Notes under the pieces: generated by a model
What the model saw: only the letters and a program-made list of their open reading frames with translations
The model's database searches: none
What the model was told of the DNA's origin: nothing
Position numbers and translations under genes: made by a program
NCBI GenBank assembly: GCA_944382775.1
Contig: CALWNI010000002.1
Span: 1-64,000, forward strand
Reading direction: 5' to 3'
DNA: 64,000 bases
From: an uncultured Allofournierella sp.
Lineage (GTDB): Bacteria > Bacillota > Clostridia > Oscillospirales > Ruminococcaceae
Shown here: piece after piece, positions 1 through 9,789 of the stretch
How the letters are laid out: each line of letters starts with the position of its first letter
Position numbering within the stretch: the first letter of the stretch is position 1

Positions 1-101
1 GACTTGTCCAGAGAGTTGTAGCTCTTCTGCAGAGCAGGAGCGGTAGACTTGCGGACAGACACCTCACGGCCTTTGCGTACAAGCTGGTTAAAAGTAGGCA
101 T
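1..101 (-). CDS. rpsL: 30S ribosomal protein S12, N-terminal part (cut by window edge)
   Basis: Only the first 33 codons are present; the rest lies beyond base 1. The N-terminus reads MPTFNQLVRKGRE, the standard start of S12, a decoding-centre protein of the small subunit. The ATG is preceded by an AAGGAG ribosome site. It follows rpoC in the same direction, but a terminator and a separate promoter lie between them, so rpsL starts its own transcript, presumably with rpsG and the elongation factors outside the window. Confidence 0.93.
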   Translation of the reverse strand, partial: MPTFNQLVRKGREVSVRKSTAPALQKSYNSLDK

Positions 102-189
102 TTTAATCTCCTTTCTTAATACTATTTATGTTAAAGCAGCGTACTGCTATAACATCATACAAAGAATGTTGCACCTTTAGCGGCGCAAC
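102..189 (-). promoter_or_regulatory. rpsL 5' leader with two hairpins
   Basis: The leader from the predicted transcript start to rpsL holds two stem-loops: GTTGC/GCAAC with an inner CC/GG pair (168-189), which would form the very 5' end of the RNA, and GTTA-AGCAG/CTGCT-TAAC (130-153). A 5'-terminal stem could protect the message from 5' decay; that role is inferred. Confidence 0.45.
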
Positions 190-195
190 AACTTT

Positions 196-224
196 ATTGT
201 ACACATAAGATTTATCCATGTCAA
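196..224 (-). promoter_or_regulatory. sigma-A promoter of rpsL
   Basis: On the minus strand TTGACA, 17 bases, then TACAAT. The -35 box is at 219-224 and the -10 box at 196-201, placing the start near 189. Confidence 0.75.
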
Positions 225-343
225 CAGTATTTTCAAAAAATTCTTGGGCAATTCACTGAAATTTTATTTTCCCACAAAAAGCGGCGTTAAATCCCCTATT
301 TGCTAATTTATTAACGGGAAAACCATATCTTTTCTTCCCCGTA

Positions 344-382
344 TAAAAAAAGTTGCCCTGCATTTTGCAAGGCAACTTTTTT
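344..382 (-). terminator. rpoC terminator
   Basis: A stem AAGTTGCC/GGCAACTT with a short inner stem is followed on the minus strand by a run of seven T. It ends the rpoBC transcript before the rpsL promoter. Confidence 0.75.
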
Positions 383-405
383 GGTATTATGAAACGCTTT
401 CGCTC

Positions 406-3400
406 TTATTCTTCGATTGCAGCGTCTTGTGCAGTTTCCTCTTCGGATTCTACAACAGGTGCGGGCACTTCGCCACGCTCTTCCTGCTCACGACGAATCA
501 GTTCGGCCTCTACCTCATCCAGACCGGTACCGGCAGGAATCAGCTTACCGATGATAACGTTTTCTTTCAGGCCCATCAGCGGGTCAACCTTGCCCTTGAT
601 TGCGGCTTCGGTCAATACGCGGGTGGTTTCCTGGAAGGATGCAGCAGACAGGAAGCTATCGGTAGACAAGGAAGCCTTGGTAATACCCAACAGTACATAG
701 GTGTACTGTGCTTCCTTCAAGCCCTGCTCACCAGCGGCAATGCGCTCGCGAATTTCTGCGTTCTGGCTTTCTACTTCCATCTTATCGGCCAGAGCACCGC
801 CAATCAGAGTAGTGGAACCAGCGTCATCCACACGAACTTTGCGCATCATCTGACGCACGATAACCTCGATGTGCTTATCGTTGATTTCTACACCCTGCAA
901 GCGGTAAACCTTTTGAACTTCCTGAATCAGGTAGTTCTGAACCGCAATGCGGCCCTTAATGGCCAGAATGTCATGGGGATATGCATGACCTTCGGTAATC
1001 ATATCGCCCTTTTCCAGCTGCTGACCATCGGTAATGCGAATACGCTGACCGAAGGGAATCAGATAGCTCTTTTCAGCGGGAGCGCCGTTGTCGTCCACAC
1101 CGGTAACCACAACATGACGGTTCTTCTTGCTGTCGTCGATATGAGCGGTACCAGCAATCTCGGTCATGATAGCCAAAGCCTTGGGACGGCGGCTCTCGAA
1201 CAGCTCTTCAACACGGGGCAGACCCTGTGTAATATCTTCGGCCGATGCGATACCACCGGTATGGAAGGTACGCATGGTCAACTGAGTACCAGGCTCACCG
1301 ATGGACTGTGCAGCGATGATACCAACCGACTCACCAATGCGAACGGGATCGCCGTTTGCCAGGTTGGAGCCGTAGCAGTGTGCACAAGTACCTACCTTAG
1401 CACGGCAGTTCAGAACGCTGCGGATTTCCAAGGTGGTAATGCCGGCAGCTTCAATCTTCTCAGCGTCGAACAGGTCCATCATCTTGCCCTTAGGCACAAT
1501 TACGGCACCGGTGTTGGGGTCGCATACATCGCCTACAGCATAACGGCCAATCAGACGCTCGCGGAAGCTTTCGATTTCTTCCTTGCCTTCGCGGATGTCA
1601 GATACCCAGATACCCTCGGTAGCACCACAGTCCTCTTCACGAACGATAACGTCCTGAGAAACGTCAACCAGACGACGAGTCAGGTAACCGGAGTCAGCGG
1701 TACGCAGAGCGGTATCGGCCATGCCCTTACGAGCACCACGGCAGGAAACGAAGTATTCCAAGATGTTCAAGCCTTCACGGTAGTTCGCACGGATGGGCAT
1801 TTCGATGGTCTTACCGGCGGTGTTTGCCAGCAGACCACGCATGCCGGCCAGCTGCTTAATCTGGTTCATAGAACCACGAGCACCGGAGTCCGCCATCATA
1901 AAGATGGGGTTGCGATCTTCCAGGTTGTCAGCCAGAGCCTTAGAAACCTTATCGGTGGTTTCCTGCCAAATCTGGATAACGCCGTTGTAGCGTTCTTCGT
2001 TGGAAATCAAACCACGGTTAAACTGCTTGATAACCTTGGATACACGCTCGTCGGCCTCTGCCAGCAGTTCGGGCTTCTGGGGAGGAATAACAGCATCACA
2101 CACAGCAACGGTGATACCGCTGATGGTGGAGTACTTGTAACCCTGAGCCTTGATGCGGTCCAGCATCTCAGAGGTGGGCTTGGTGCCATGCACAGCCAAG
2201 CAACGGCTGATGATGTCGGGCAGGTTCTTCTTGGTAACCTGGAAGTCTACCTCGTACAGGAACTTTGCTTCGGGGTCGTTGCGATCCACATAACCCAAGT
2301 CCTGCGGAATGGGCTGGTTGAACATGATGCGGCCAACGGTGGTTTCCACCAGTTTGCTCTTCATCTCGCCGTTCACTTCCATGGTGCGACGAACCTTAAT
2401 GCGTGCATGCAGGGTGATAACCTTATCGTTGTAAGCCATAATGGCTTCTTCTTCGTCACGGAATACCTTGCCTTCGCCCTTGTCCCCTTCGTTGACCATG
2501 GTCAAGTAGTAGGAACCCAGAATCATATCCTGAGTGGGTACAGCAACGGGGCATCCGTCAGAGGGCTTCAACAGGTTGCCGGAAGCCAGCATCAGCATAC
2601 GAGCTTCACGCTGTGCTTCTACGCTCAGAGGCAGGTGAACCGCCATCTGGTCACCGTCGAAGTCGGCGTTAAATGCGGTACATACCAGAGGATGCAGCTT
2701 AATTGCATGGCCCTCTACCAGAACCGGCTCGAAGGCCTGAATGCCTAAACGGTGCAGAGTAGGTGCACGGTTCAGCATTACGGGGTGGCCCTTGATTACG
2801 GTTTCCAGGCTATCCCATACTTCGGTACGGGTGCGCTCAACCATCTTACGGGCGCTCTTAATGTTGTTTGCCAGGCCCTTCTCTACCAAGTCCTTCATAA
2901 CAAAGGGCTTGAACAGCTCCAGAGCCATTTCCTTGGGCAGACCACACTGGTACATCTTCAGTTCGGGACCAACAACGATAACCGAACGGCCGGAGTAGTC
3001 AACACGCTTACCCAGCAGGTTCTGACGGAAACGACCCTGCTTACCTTTCAGCATGTCAGACAGGCTCTTCAGGGGACGGTTGTTGGGACCGGTTACGGGA
3101 CGACCGCGACGACCGTTGTCAATCAAAGCGTCAACGGCTTCTTGCAGCATACGCTTTTCGTTGCGAACGATGATGTCGGGAGCACCCAACTCCAGCAGAC
3201 GCTTCAAACGGTTGTTACGGTTGATTACACGACGATACAAGTCGTTCAGGTCACTGGTGGCGAAACGGCCGCCGTCCAGCTGAACCATGGGACGAATATC
3301 GGGAGGGATAACGGGAACTACGTCCATGATCATCCACTCGGGGCGGTTGCCGGAATGACGGAATGCCTCAACAACCTCCAAACGCTTCAAGATGCGAACA

Positions 3401-4005
3401 CGCTTTTGACCGCCTGCATCTTCCAGCTCATTGCGCAGCTGAGTGCGCAGCTCTTCCAGATCGATTTCAGCCAGCAGCTCTTTTACTGCCTCGGCGCCCA
3501 TAGATGCCTGGAACTCATCATCGTAACGCTCGCGCATTTCGTGATATTCTTTTTCGCTCAGCAGCTGCTTTTTCTCCAGCGGAGTGTAACCGGGATCGGT
3601 TACGATGTAGCTTGCAAAGTACAAAACCTTCTCCAGCTGACGGGGGCTGATGTCCAGCATCAGACCAATGCGGCTGGGAATGCCTTTAAAGTACCAGATA
3701 TGAGAAACAGGCGCAGCCAACTCAATGTGACCCATACGCTCACGGCGTACCTTAGCCTTGGTAACTTCTACACCACAGCGATCACAAATCTTGCCCTTGT
3801 AACGAATACGCTTATACTTGCCACAGTGACATTCCCAGTCCTTAGTCGGTCCAAAAATGCGTTCACAGAACAAGCCATCGCGTTCCGGTTTTAAGGTACG
3901 GTAGTTGATCGTTTCCGGTTTCTTGACCTCGCCGTAGCTCCAAGCACGGATCTGATCGGGAGAAGCAAGGCCAATTTTAATCGAATCAAAATCGTTGTAT
4001 TCCAT
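406..4005 (-). CDS. rpoC: DNA-directed RNA polymerase subunit beta'
   Basis: This is the beta' subunit of RNA polymerase, 1199 residues. The start chosen is the ATG of [15 protein letters not shown], which has a GGAAGG ribosome site; 28 codons open upstream have no such support. The first zinc site is Cys59, Cys61, Cys74 and Cys77. The catalytic NADFDGD loop with its three magnesium-binding aspartates is near residues 446-452, and the second zinc cluster ([14 protein letters not shown]) lies in the C-terminal third. The tail is strongly acidic. It is cotranscribed with rpoB across a 104-base gap that contains a strong hairpin. Confidence 0.98.
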   Translation of the reverse strand: MEYNDFDSIKIGLASPDQIRAWSYGEVKKPETINYRTLKPERDGLFCERIFGPTKDWECHCGKYKRIRYKGKICDRCGVEVTKAKVRRERMGHIELAAPVSHIWYFKGIPSRIGLMLDISPRQLEKVLYFASYIVTDPGYTPLEKKQLLSEKEYHEMRERYDDEFQASMGAEAVKELLAEIDLEELRTQLRNELEDAGGQKRVRILKRLEVVEAFRHSGNRPEWMIMDVVPVIPPDIRPMVQLDGGRFATSDLNDLYRRVINRNNRLKRLLELGAPDIIVRNEKRMLQEAVDALIDNGRRGRPVTGPNNRPLKSLSDMLKGKQGRFRQNLLGKRVDYSGRSVIVVGPELKMYQCGLPKEMALELFKPFVMKDLVEKGLANNIKSARKMVERTRTEVWDSLETVIKGHPVMLNRAPTLHRLGIQAFEPVLVEGHAIKLHPLVCTAFNADFDGDQMAVHLPLSVEAQREARMLMLASGNLLKPSDGCPVAVPTQDMILGSYYLTMVNEGDKGEGKVFRDEEEAIMAYNDKVITLHARIKVRRTMEVNGEMKSKLVETTVGRIMFNQPIPQDLGYVDRNDPEAKFLYEVDFQVTKKNLPDIISRCLAVHGTKPTSEMLDRIKAQGYKYSTISGITVAVCDAVIPPQKPELLAEADERVSKVIKQFNRGLISNEERYNGVIQIWQETTDKVSKALADNLEDRNPIFMMADSGARGSMNQIKQLAGMRGLLANTAGKTIEMPIRANYREGLNILEYFVSCRGARKGMADTALRTADSGYLTRRLVDVSQDVIVREEDCGATEGIWVSDIREGKEEIESFRERLIGRYAVGDVCDPNTGAVIVPKGKMMDLFDAEKIEAAGITTLEIRSVLNCRAKVGTCAHCYGSNLANGDPVRIGESVGIIAAQSIGEPGTQLTMRTFHTGGIASAEDITQGLPRVEELFESRRPKALAIMTEIAGTAHIDDSKKNRHVVVTGVDDNGAPAEKSYLIPFGQRIRITDGQQLEKGDMITEGHAYPHDILAIKGRIAVQNYLIQEVQKVYRLQGVEINDKHIEVIVRQMMRKVRVDDAGSTTLIGGALADKMEVESQNAEIRERIAAGEQGLKEAQYTYVLLGITKASLSTDSFLSAASFQETTRVLTEAAIKGKVDPLMGLKENVIIGKLIPAGTGLDEVEAELIRREQEERGEVPAPVVESEEETAQDAAIEE

Positions 4006-4054
4006 TAAACGAACCCTTCCTTTACTAATGTTTCGATGAATGGGGGTTTCAGAA

Positions 4055-4090
4055 TGTGTACCCGGCCCACAAATACAGGCCGGGTTCACA
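4055..4090 (-). promoter_or_regulatory. Hairpin in the rpoB-rpoC gap
   Basis: A stem ACCCGGCC/GGCCGGGT, extended by four more pairs beyond one mismatch, fills the gap between rpoB and rpoC. There is no T run after it on the minus strand, so it looks like a pause, processing or stability element and not a terminator. Confidence 0.6.
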
Positions 4091-4109
4091 ATCTATGGTT
4101 CAGCTTTTC

Positions 4110-7100
4110 TTAGAACTCATCATCAAAGCCCAAGCTATCGTCTGCAAACAGGCTGTCGTCGGGCTCAAATACGTCCTCCGGCTCATCGAAACCGGTATCT
4201 GCATCGGGATCAGCTTCTTCGATGCTGTAATCGTTGCTCAGCTCGTTTTCTACCAGAACGTCTTCGCCCATGGCCAGATCACGGCTGTCAAAACCAGGAT
4301 CTTCATCATCAAAGTTCTGCTTCAAATCAATTTCATCGCCGTTGGAATCCTGTACGCGAACTGCCAGGCCCAAGCTCTGCAATTCTTTGATCAGAACGCG
4401 GAAGCTTTCGGGAATGCCGGGCTTGGGTACAGGCTGACCCTTAACGATGGCTTCGTAAGTTTTAACACGACCAACAACGTCGTCAGACTTAACGGTCAGG
4501 ATTTCCTGCAAGGTGTAAGCTGCGCCGTAAGCTTCCAGTGCCCAAACTTCCATTTCGCCGAAACGCTGGCCGCCGAACTGTGCTTTACCACCCAGAGGCT
4601 GCTGGGTAACCAAGCTGTACGGGCCGGTGGAACGGGCGTGGATCTTATCGTCAACCAGATGGTGAAGCTTCAGGTAGTACATGTAACCAACGGTAACACG
4701 GTTGTCAAACTTCTCACCGGTACGTCCGTCGTATACAGTGCTCTTGCCGTCTTCATCCAGTTCAATCTTGGAGAAGTCGATTACATGGCCGATTTCGGGG
4801 CGCATAATCTTATCCAGCTTAGTGGGATACTCCGGCATATTTTCGCCGTGGTTCTTCTCGTAAGCCTGGTTGAAGCAGCTGCGGATATCCTGTTCGTGTG
4901 CACCATCGAATACAGGGGTCATAATCTTCCAGCCCAATGCCTTTGCAGCATAGCCTAGATGAACTTCCAGAACCTGACCGATGTTCATACGAGAAGGAAC
5001 GCCCAGAGGGTTCAGAACGATATCCAGAGGAGTACCGTCTGCCAAGAAGGGCATATCTTCCTGCGGCAGAATGCGGGATACAACACCCTTGTTACCGTGA
5101 CGACCTGCCATCTTATCGCCTACGCTAATCTTACGCTTTTGTGCAATGTAGCAGCGTACTACCTGGCGAACGCCGGGCTGCAACTCATCGCAGTTTTCGG
5201 GGGTAAAGACCTTTACGTCTACGATGATACCATACTGACCATGGGGTACACGCAGAGAGGTATCACGAACTTCACGGGCCTTTTCGCCAAAGATGGCACG
5301 CAGCAAACGCTCTTCGGCGGTCAGTTCGGTTTCACCCTTAGGAGTAACCTTACCAACCAGAATGTCGCCGGCCTTAACTTCGGCACCAATGCGGATGATA
5401 CCACGCTCATCCAGATCCTTCAGTGCATCCTCACCAACGTTGGGGATGTCACGAGTAATCTCCTCGGGTCCCAGCTTGGTTTCACGGGCTTCGGTTTCAT
5501 ACTCTTCAATATGAATGGAGGTGTAAACGTCTTCACGAACGATTTTTTCGTTGATCAGAACGGCGTCCTCGTAGTTGTAACCTTCCCAGGTCATAAAGCC
5601 AATCAGGGCGTTCTTACCCAGACTGATTTCACCATTCTTGGTAGCGGGGCCGTCGGCCAGAACTTGACCGGCCTTTACTTCCTCGCCCTTTGCAACAATG
5701 GGACGCTGGTTTACGCAGGTACCCTGGTTGGAACGCATGAACTTGATCAGCTCATACTCATCGGTAGTGGTCTTGCTGGTGCGAACAACAATCTTGTCTG
5801 CATCCACACGCTCAACAACACCGTCGTTGCGAGCCAATACACAAACACCGGAGTCGCAAGCGGCCTTGTATTCCATACCGGTTGCAACAATGGGCTGCTG
5901 GGTAACCAGCAGGGGCACAGCCTGACGCTGCATGTTCGCACCCATCAAAGCACGGTTTGCGTCGTCGTTTTCCAAGAAGGGAATCATAGCGGTAGCTACA
6001 GAAACAACCATCTTGGGGCTTACGTCCATGTAATCAACGCGCTCACGCTCGATTTCCAAGATTTCATCACGGCGGCGTGCGTTAACACGAGCCTTGGTGA
6101 AACGGCCTTCCTCGTCCAGAGGTTCGTTGGCCTGTGCAACAACAAACTCATCTTCCACATCGGCAGTCATGTAAACTACTTCGTCGGTAACAACACCGCG
6201 CTCTTTGTCTACCTTGCGGTAGGGAGCCTCGATGAAGCCGTACTCGTTGATGCGGGCAAAGCTTGCCAGGTAGGAAATCAGACCGATGTTGGGACCTTCG
6301 GGAGTCTCAATGGGGCACATGCGGCCGTAGTGGCTGTAGTGTACGTCACGAACTTCGAAGCCTGCACGGTCACGGCTCAGACCACCGGGGCCCAGAGCAG
6401 ACAGACGGCGCTTATGGGTCAGCTCAGCCAGAGGGTTGTTCTGGTCCATGAACTGAGACAAGGGGCTAGAACCAAAGAACTCTTTGATTGCAGCAACCAC
6501 GGGGCGAATGTTGATCAAGCTTTGAGGAGTTGCTTCGTTCATCTCCTGTGCCTGCAGGGTCATACGCTCGCGGATTACACGCTCCATACGGCTGAAACCG
6601 ATGCGGAACTGGTTCTGCAGCAGCTCGCCAACACTACGGATACGACGGTTGCCCAGATGGTCGATGTCGTCGATTACGCCAACGCCATGGTCCAGACCGT
6701 TTAGGTAGTTGATGGAGGAGAAGATGTCATCCAAGGTAACGGTTTTGCTGATCAGGCGGTCGTGGTTCTTAACCAGCAGTTCCTTCTGCTCTTCCACGTC
6801 GGAAGTAGCGTCCAGAATGGCCTTCATCTCTGCAAAGTTTACACGCTCGTTGATGCCGCATTCTGCAACGTCAAAGCTGAAGAAGTTCTGTGCATCAACG
6901 GTGCCGTTGGTGATAACCTTGATTTCACGCTCGTCCACATTCAAGAATACAACCGATACACCGGCTGCCTCGGCAGCTTCTGCGGTTTCACGGGTAATCT
7001 TTTCGCCGGCAGCAATCAGCAGTTCGCCGGTCATGGGAGCTACGATGTCACGAGCAGCCACAAAACCGGTGATACGGCGAGCCAGAGCCAGCTTTTTGTT

Positions 7101-7925
7101 CATCTTGTAACGGCCGAAACGAGACATATCGTAACGGCGGGGATCGAAGAACAGGTTGTTCAGGTGAGTCTGTGCACTTTCAACCGTGGGAGGCTCACCG
7201 GGACGCAGCTTGCGGTAGGTTTCCAGCAAGCCCTCTTCCTCGTTGTGGGTGGTATCCTTATCCAAAGTAGCCAGAATGCGCTCGTCTTCGCCGAAGAACT
7301 CACGAATCTGTGCATCGCTGCCCATGCCCAAAGCACGCAGCAATACGGTAACGGGAATCTTACGGTTTTTGTCAATACGAACGTAGAATACATCGTTGGA
7401 ATCGGTTTCGTACTCCAGCCATGCACCACGGTTGGGGTTCATGGTAGCGGTGTACAGTTTTTTACCGGTTTTATCGTAGCTTGCGCCAAAGTAAACGCCG
7501 GGGCTACGTACCAACTGGCTAACAATTACACGTTCTGCACCGTTGTTGATGAAGGTGCCTGCATCTGTCATGAGCGGGAAATCGCCCATGAAGATCTCCT
7601 GCTCCTTCACTTCGCCGGTTTCCTTGTTCAGCAACCGAGCGGTTACGCGCAGGGGCGCTGCATAAGTGGTATCACGCACTTTGCACTCTTTAATTGTGTA
7701 CTTAGGCTCTCCCAAGTGGTAATCCACAAACTCCAAAGCCAAATTGCCGGTAAAGTCCTCAATGGTGGCAATGTCGCGGAATACCTCTTTCAAGCCCTCG
7801 TCCAAAAACCAACGGTACGAGTTCTTTTGCACCTCAATGAGGTTAGGCATAGTAATAACCTCATCGATGCGGGAAAAGCTCATTCTTTCGGTTTTGCCAA
7901 GGGTTACGGGCTTAACCTTCATCAT
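4110..7925 (-). CDS. rpoB: DNA-directed RNA polymerase subunit beta
   Basis: This is the beta subunit of RNA polymerase, 1271 residues from the first of two adjacent ATG codons, with GGAG 12 bases upstream. The rifampicin pocket reads [18 protein letters not shown] followed by LSALGPGG, with the His and Ser residues of sensitive enzymes in place, so rifampicin sensitivity is expected. The [12 protein letters not shown] segment and the C-terminal clamp are present, and the C-terminal tail is acidic. Unlike many bacteria, the gene just upstream is not rplL but an Rrf2 regulator, so rpoBC here is uncoupled from the L10-L12 genes and has its own promoter. Confidence 0.98.
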   Translation of the reverse strand: MMKVKPVTLGKTERMSFSRIDEVITMPNLIEVQKNSYRWFLDEGLKEVFRDIATIEDFTGNLALEFVDYHLGEPKYTIKECKVRDTTYAAPLRVTARLLNKETGEVKEQEIFMGDFPLMTDAGTFINNGAERVIVSQLVRSPGVYFGASYDKTGKKLYTATMNPNRGAWLEYETDSNDVFYVRIDKNRKIPVTVLLRALGMGSDAQIREFFGEDERILATLDKDTTHNEEEGLLETYRKLRPGEPPTVESAQTHLNNLFFDPRRYDMSRFGRYKMNKKLALARRITGFVAARDIVAPMTGELLIAAGEKITRETAEAAEAAGVSVVFLNVDEREIKVITNGTVDAQNFFSFDVAECGINERVNFAEMKAILDATSDVEEQKELLVKNHDRLISKTVTLDDIFSSINYLNGLDHGVGVIDDIDHLGNRRIRSVGELLQNQFRIGFSRMERVIRERMTLQAQEMNEATPQSLINIRPVVAAIKEFFGSSPLSQFMDQNNPLAELTHKRRLSALGPGGLSRDRAGFEVRDVHYSHYGRMCPIETPEGPNIGLISYLASFARINEYGFIEAPYRKVDKERGVVTDEVVYMTADVEDEFVVAQANEPLDEEGRFTKARVNARRRDEILEIERERVDYMDVSPKMVVSVATAMIPFLENDDANRALMGANMQRQAVPLLVTQQPIVATGMEYKAACDSGVCVLARNDGVVERVDADKIVVRTSKTTTDEYELIKFMRSNQGTCVNQRPIVAKGEEVKAGQVLADGPATKNGEISLGKNALIGFMTWEGYNYEDAVLINEKIVREDVYTSIHIEEYETEARETKLGPEEITRDIPNVGEDALKDLDERGIIRIGAEVKAGDILVGKVTPKGETELTAEERLLRAIFGEKAREVRDTSLRVPHGQYGIIVDVKVFTPENCDELQPGVRQVVRCYIAQKRKISVGDKMAGRHGNKGVVSRILPQEDMPFLADGTPLDIVLNPLGVPSRMNIGQVLEVHLGYAAKALGWKIMTPVFDGAHEQDIRSCFNQAYEKNHGENMPEYPTKLDKIMRPEIGHVIDFSKIELDEDGKSTVYDGRTGEKFDNRVTVGYMYYLKLHHLVDDKIHARSTGPYSLVTQQPLGGKAQFGGQRFGEMEVWALEAYGAAYTLQEILTVKSDDVVGRVKTYEAIVKGQPVPKPGIPESFRVLIKELQSLGLAVRVQDSNGDEIDLKQNFDDEDPGFDSRDLAMGEDVLVENELSNDYSIEEADPDADTGFDEPEDVFEPDDSLFADDSLGFDDEF

Positions 7926-8091
7926 AAAAAGCTTCCACTCCTATCCTGTTTCTTATACATTGTTGGGGGCACGCTTGTGGTGCGTCAGCTCGTATCTCAC
8001 AAAAACTGTGCACTTTTCACAAACTTTTGCAATATTTTTGTACAAGCCGCCGTTTTTAGGGCGTGTTAATCCAATTATGTTATACTATAAC

Positions 8092-8120
8092 AGTATATCC
8101 GCCAAAAAGCTTGGTGTCAA
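8092..8120 (-). promoter_or_regulatory. sigma-A promoter of rpoBC
   Basis: On the minus strand TTGACA (8115-8120), 17 bases, TATACT (8092-8097). The untranslated leader is about 160 bases. A short inverted repeat GTTATA/TATAAC lies directly downstream of the -10 box, over the expected start point. Confidence 0.8.
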
Positions 8121-8140
8121 GCCATTTTTTACAGTTTTTC

Positions 8141-8175
8141 AAAAGAAAAAACCCAGGCATTAAACGCCCGGGTTG
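8141..8175 (-). terminator. Terminator of the Rrf2 gene
   Basis: Stem AACCCGGGC/GCCTGGGTT (one G-T pair) followed by six T on the minus strand, between the Rrf2 gene and the rpoB promoter. Confidence 0.75.
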
Positions 8176-8185
8176 GTGTATTGTT

Positions 8186-8605
8186 TTATTGCTGTGTTTG
8201 GCTCTCTTGCACTACCTGTGCAAAGGTTACTGCCTGCAACTCGTCGTTTACCTGGCAGCTAATGCGCCGAAATACTTTTTGAAACGCGCAAATGCCGGAA
8301 GCACCTCGATTGCAGGATTGATCGCACCCATCCAAGCAGCGAGAAAGCTTATAAGGGCCTTCTACCGCTGTAATTACATCTAGCATGGTAATGCGTTCTG
8401 CCGGACGTGCCAGCTCATATCCGCCACGATTTCCTTTAAAGCTTGCAACCAAACCGTTATTCACCAGTTTGCCCAATATTTTTAACGCAAAGCGCAGCGA
8501 AACACCCATCTCTTCGCTAATCGAACGAGCATCCATCCGCTTTTGATTTTTCGCCAAACAATAAATAATCCGAATGGCATAATCCGATTCTTGTGTAATG
8601 TGCAT
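8186..8605 (-). CDS. Rrf2 family transcriptional regulator, probable iron-sulfur type
   Basis: A 139-residue protein with the Rrf2 winged-helix domain: the start MHITQESDYAIRIIYCLA, a helix-turn-helix around residues 25-50 and the wing KGNRGGYELARP. The C-terminal half has a cysteine cluster of the form C-x3-C-x3-C-x7-C, as in family members that bind an iron-sulfur cluster; whether it does so here is inferred. The promoter overlaps a palindrome, which points to self-repression. It could sense redox state, iron or cysteine, and the sequence does not decide between them. A terminator separates it from rpoB. Confidence 0.88.
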   Translation of the reverse strand: MHITQESDYAIRIIYCLAKNQKRMDARSISEEMGVSLRFALKILGKLVNNGLVASFKGNRGGYELARPAERITMLDVITAVEGPYKLSRCLDGCDQSCNRGASGICAFQKVFRRISCQVNDELQAVTFAQVVQESQTQQ

Positions 8606-8676
8606 TGCAGTTCCTTTCTTGTATGTCGGGTATGCTTCGGCACCAAAGGTACAGCGTTCCGCGGCCCGGTTACAAA

Positions 8677-8699
8677 AACTATACTGTTAAACTATAGTT
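8677..8699 (-). promoter_or_regulatory. Palindromic operator at the Rrf2 gene start point
   Basis: AACTATA and TATAGTT form a perfect inverted repeat with a 9-base spacer. It begins 3 bases after the -10 box of the Rrf2 promoter and covers the start point, a position typical of self-repression. Confidence 0.7.
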
Positions 8700-8701
8700 C
8701 C

Positions 8702-8730
8702 ACTATATCAGCAATCCACCCGTTTGTCAA
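8702..8730 (-). promoter_or_regulatory. sigma-A promoter of the Rrf2 gene
   Basis: On the minus strand TTGACA (8725-8730), 17 bases, TATAGT (8702-8707): a near-consensus promoter, which makes repression the likely mode of control. Confidence 0.8.
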
Positions 8731-8732
8731 AC

Positions 8733-8781
8733 CAAAAAACAGCAGGATTTTCTGCTGGGCACCGAAAATCCTGCTGTTTCA
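8733..8781 (-). terminator. Terminator of the DUF2798 gene
   Basis: A perfect 15-pair stem (AACAGCAGGATTTTC and its complement) with a T run on the minus strand. Confidence 0.85.
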
Positions 8782-8785
8782 ACTG

Positions 8786-9271
8786 TTAATGACTTGCTGC
8801 TGCCTCTGCATTCTTTTTGGCAAACAACAGCGAAAATACCCACCGCACAAAGGGCCCGGCAACCACCAGCTGCCAACCCAATGCCATGGGGAAATTCAAT
8901 ACGGTGGTTTGTGCCCATACCGCAACCAGCTCTATGCCTGCATGCTTAAACAGCACGGTCGCCACCAAGCTCATCATGGGGCACATCAAACAAACAATCA
9001 TGGTAGAAATGGCAAGCACAATCACAACCGGCTTATCTTTGCCCGGTGTTACCATGCGAAACGCCAACATCTGCGCCAATTTTTCCACCACAAAAAACTC
9101 CAACACAACCGCTACCGACCACATAATCACCATTTCTTGCAGAGCCATGACAAAAATTGCATTGCTCATACCGCCCAACGCTAAGGCAATGTTATAACAA
9201 ACCATTCCGTACACCATAACAAAGGCCATTAGTAGGGTGAAGATAAAATTTTCTAATTTAGTTTTTGGCAT
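8786..9271 (-). CDS. DUF2798 family membrane protein
   Basis: About 161 residues from the ATG of MPKTKLENF, which has GAGGAG upstream; two earlier in-frame ATG codons lack a clear ribosome site. Four hydrophobic segments are visible (about residues 8-28, 38-60, 79-100 and 120-140), the usual layout of DUF2798 proteins, whose function is unknown. It is a single-gene unit with its own promoter and terminator. The short basic N-terminus and the lysine near the C-terminus suggest both ends are cytoplasmic. Confidence 0.75.
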   Translation of the reverse strand: MPKTKLENFIFTLLMAFVMVYGMVCYNIALALGGMSNAIFVMALQEMVIMWSVAVVLEFFVVEKLAQMLAFRMVTPGKDKPVVIVLAISTMIVCLMCPMMSLVATVLFKHAGIELVAVWAQTTVLNFPMALGWQLVVAGPFVRWVFSLLFAKKNAEAAASH

Positions 9272-9403
9272 AATTGATTCCAAGCTCCTCATTTCGATTT
9301 TACCGCAACCATTGTGTTGTTCGTTATCAGAGGCGCCCAGAGCACTCATGTTTCGTTTCCAATTAAACCAATTTTATTTGCGTGCTGTAACCACAGCTGT
9401 TCT

Positions 9404-9432
9404 ATCATACCATTCTTTTATAAAACACACAA
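9404..9432 (-). promoter_or_regulatory. Promoter of the DUF2798 gene
   Basis: On the minus strand TTGTGT, 17 bases, TATGAT with a TGG extended -10 element. Confidence 0.55.
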
Positions 9433-9468
9433 GACAAAAAAGACAGCCGAATTGGTCGGCTGTCTTTT
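9433..9468 (-). terminator. Terminator after the rpoD operon
   Basis: Stem AGACAGCCGA/TCGGCTGTCT with six T following on the minus strand. It closes the dgt-dnaG-rpoD transcript, and its T run abuts the next promoter. Confidence 0.85.
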
Positions 9469-9471
9469 GCT

Positions 9472-9768
9472 TTATTTTTTCTGTGCTTTGAAAATTTCAA
9501 CTTCCTCTGCGGGCAGCTCATGAGTAAAGTTCCGCTCGGTTCGGTGTAAATTTCCACAAATACAGCTTTCTTCTCCCCGTGCATCCAACGGCATGTAGTA
9601 ACCGCAGGTTGTGCAGCGGGCATATAGGCCGGGCTTACGTTTAAATTCCTTTGCAAAAAAGCCTGTAGCCTTAGGACCATTGCCCACATAAGAAAAACTC
9701 AGCTTTGCTTTCAGTTCTTCTTGCTGTTTGCGAAGTTGGTCTTCGTTCACATTCCAGTTTGCCAACAT
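9472..9768 (-). CDS. Small zinc-ribbon-like protein downstream of rpoD
   Basis: A 98-residue protein of unknown function. The middle has CTTC and CIC cysteine pairs about 18 residues apart, which could bind zinc; the N-terminus is a charged helix. A good ribosome site (AAGGGAGG) precedes the ATG. It starts 21 bases after rpoD and ends just before the terminator, so it is the last gene of the dnaG-rpoD operon. I do not recognise a named family. Confidence 0.7.
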   Translation of the reverse strand: MLANWNVNEDQLRKQQEELKAKLSFSYVGNGPKATGFFAKEFKRKPGLYARCTTCGYYMPLDARGEESCICGNLHRTERNFTHELPAEEVEIFKAQKK

Positions 9769-9789
9769 AGAACAAGCCCTCCCTTATCA

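Noticed and set aside
427..2748. Very long open frame on the plus strand opposite rpoC
   Set aside because: It has no ribosome site or family resemblance, is rich in Gln, Asn, Thr and Val as expected from the complement of biased codons, and rpoC on the other strand is certain. Similar frames opposite rpoB, rpoD, gdhA and murA were dropped for the same reason.
4006..4089. 28-codon N-terminal extension of rpoC
   Set aside because: It covers the intercistronic hairpin, lacks a ribosome site and does not resemble beta' N-termini; the internal ATG has both.
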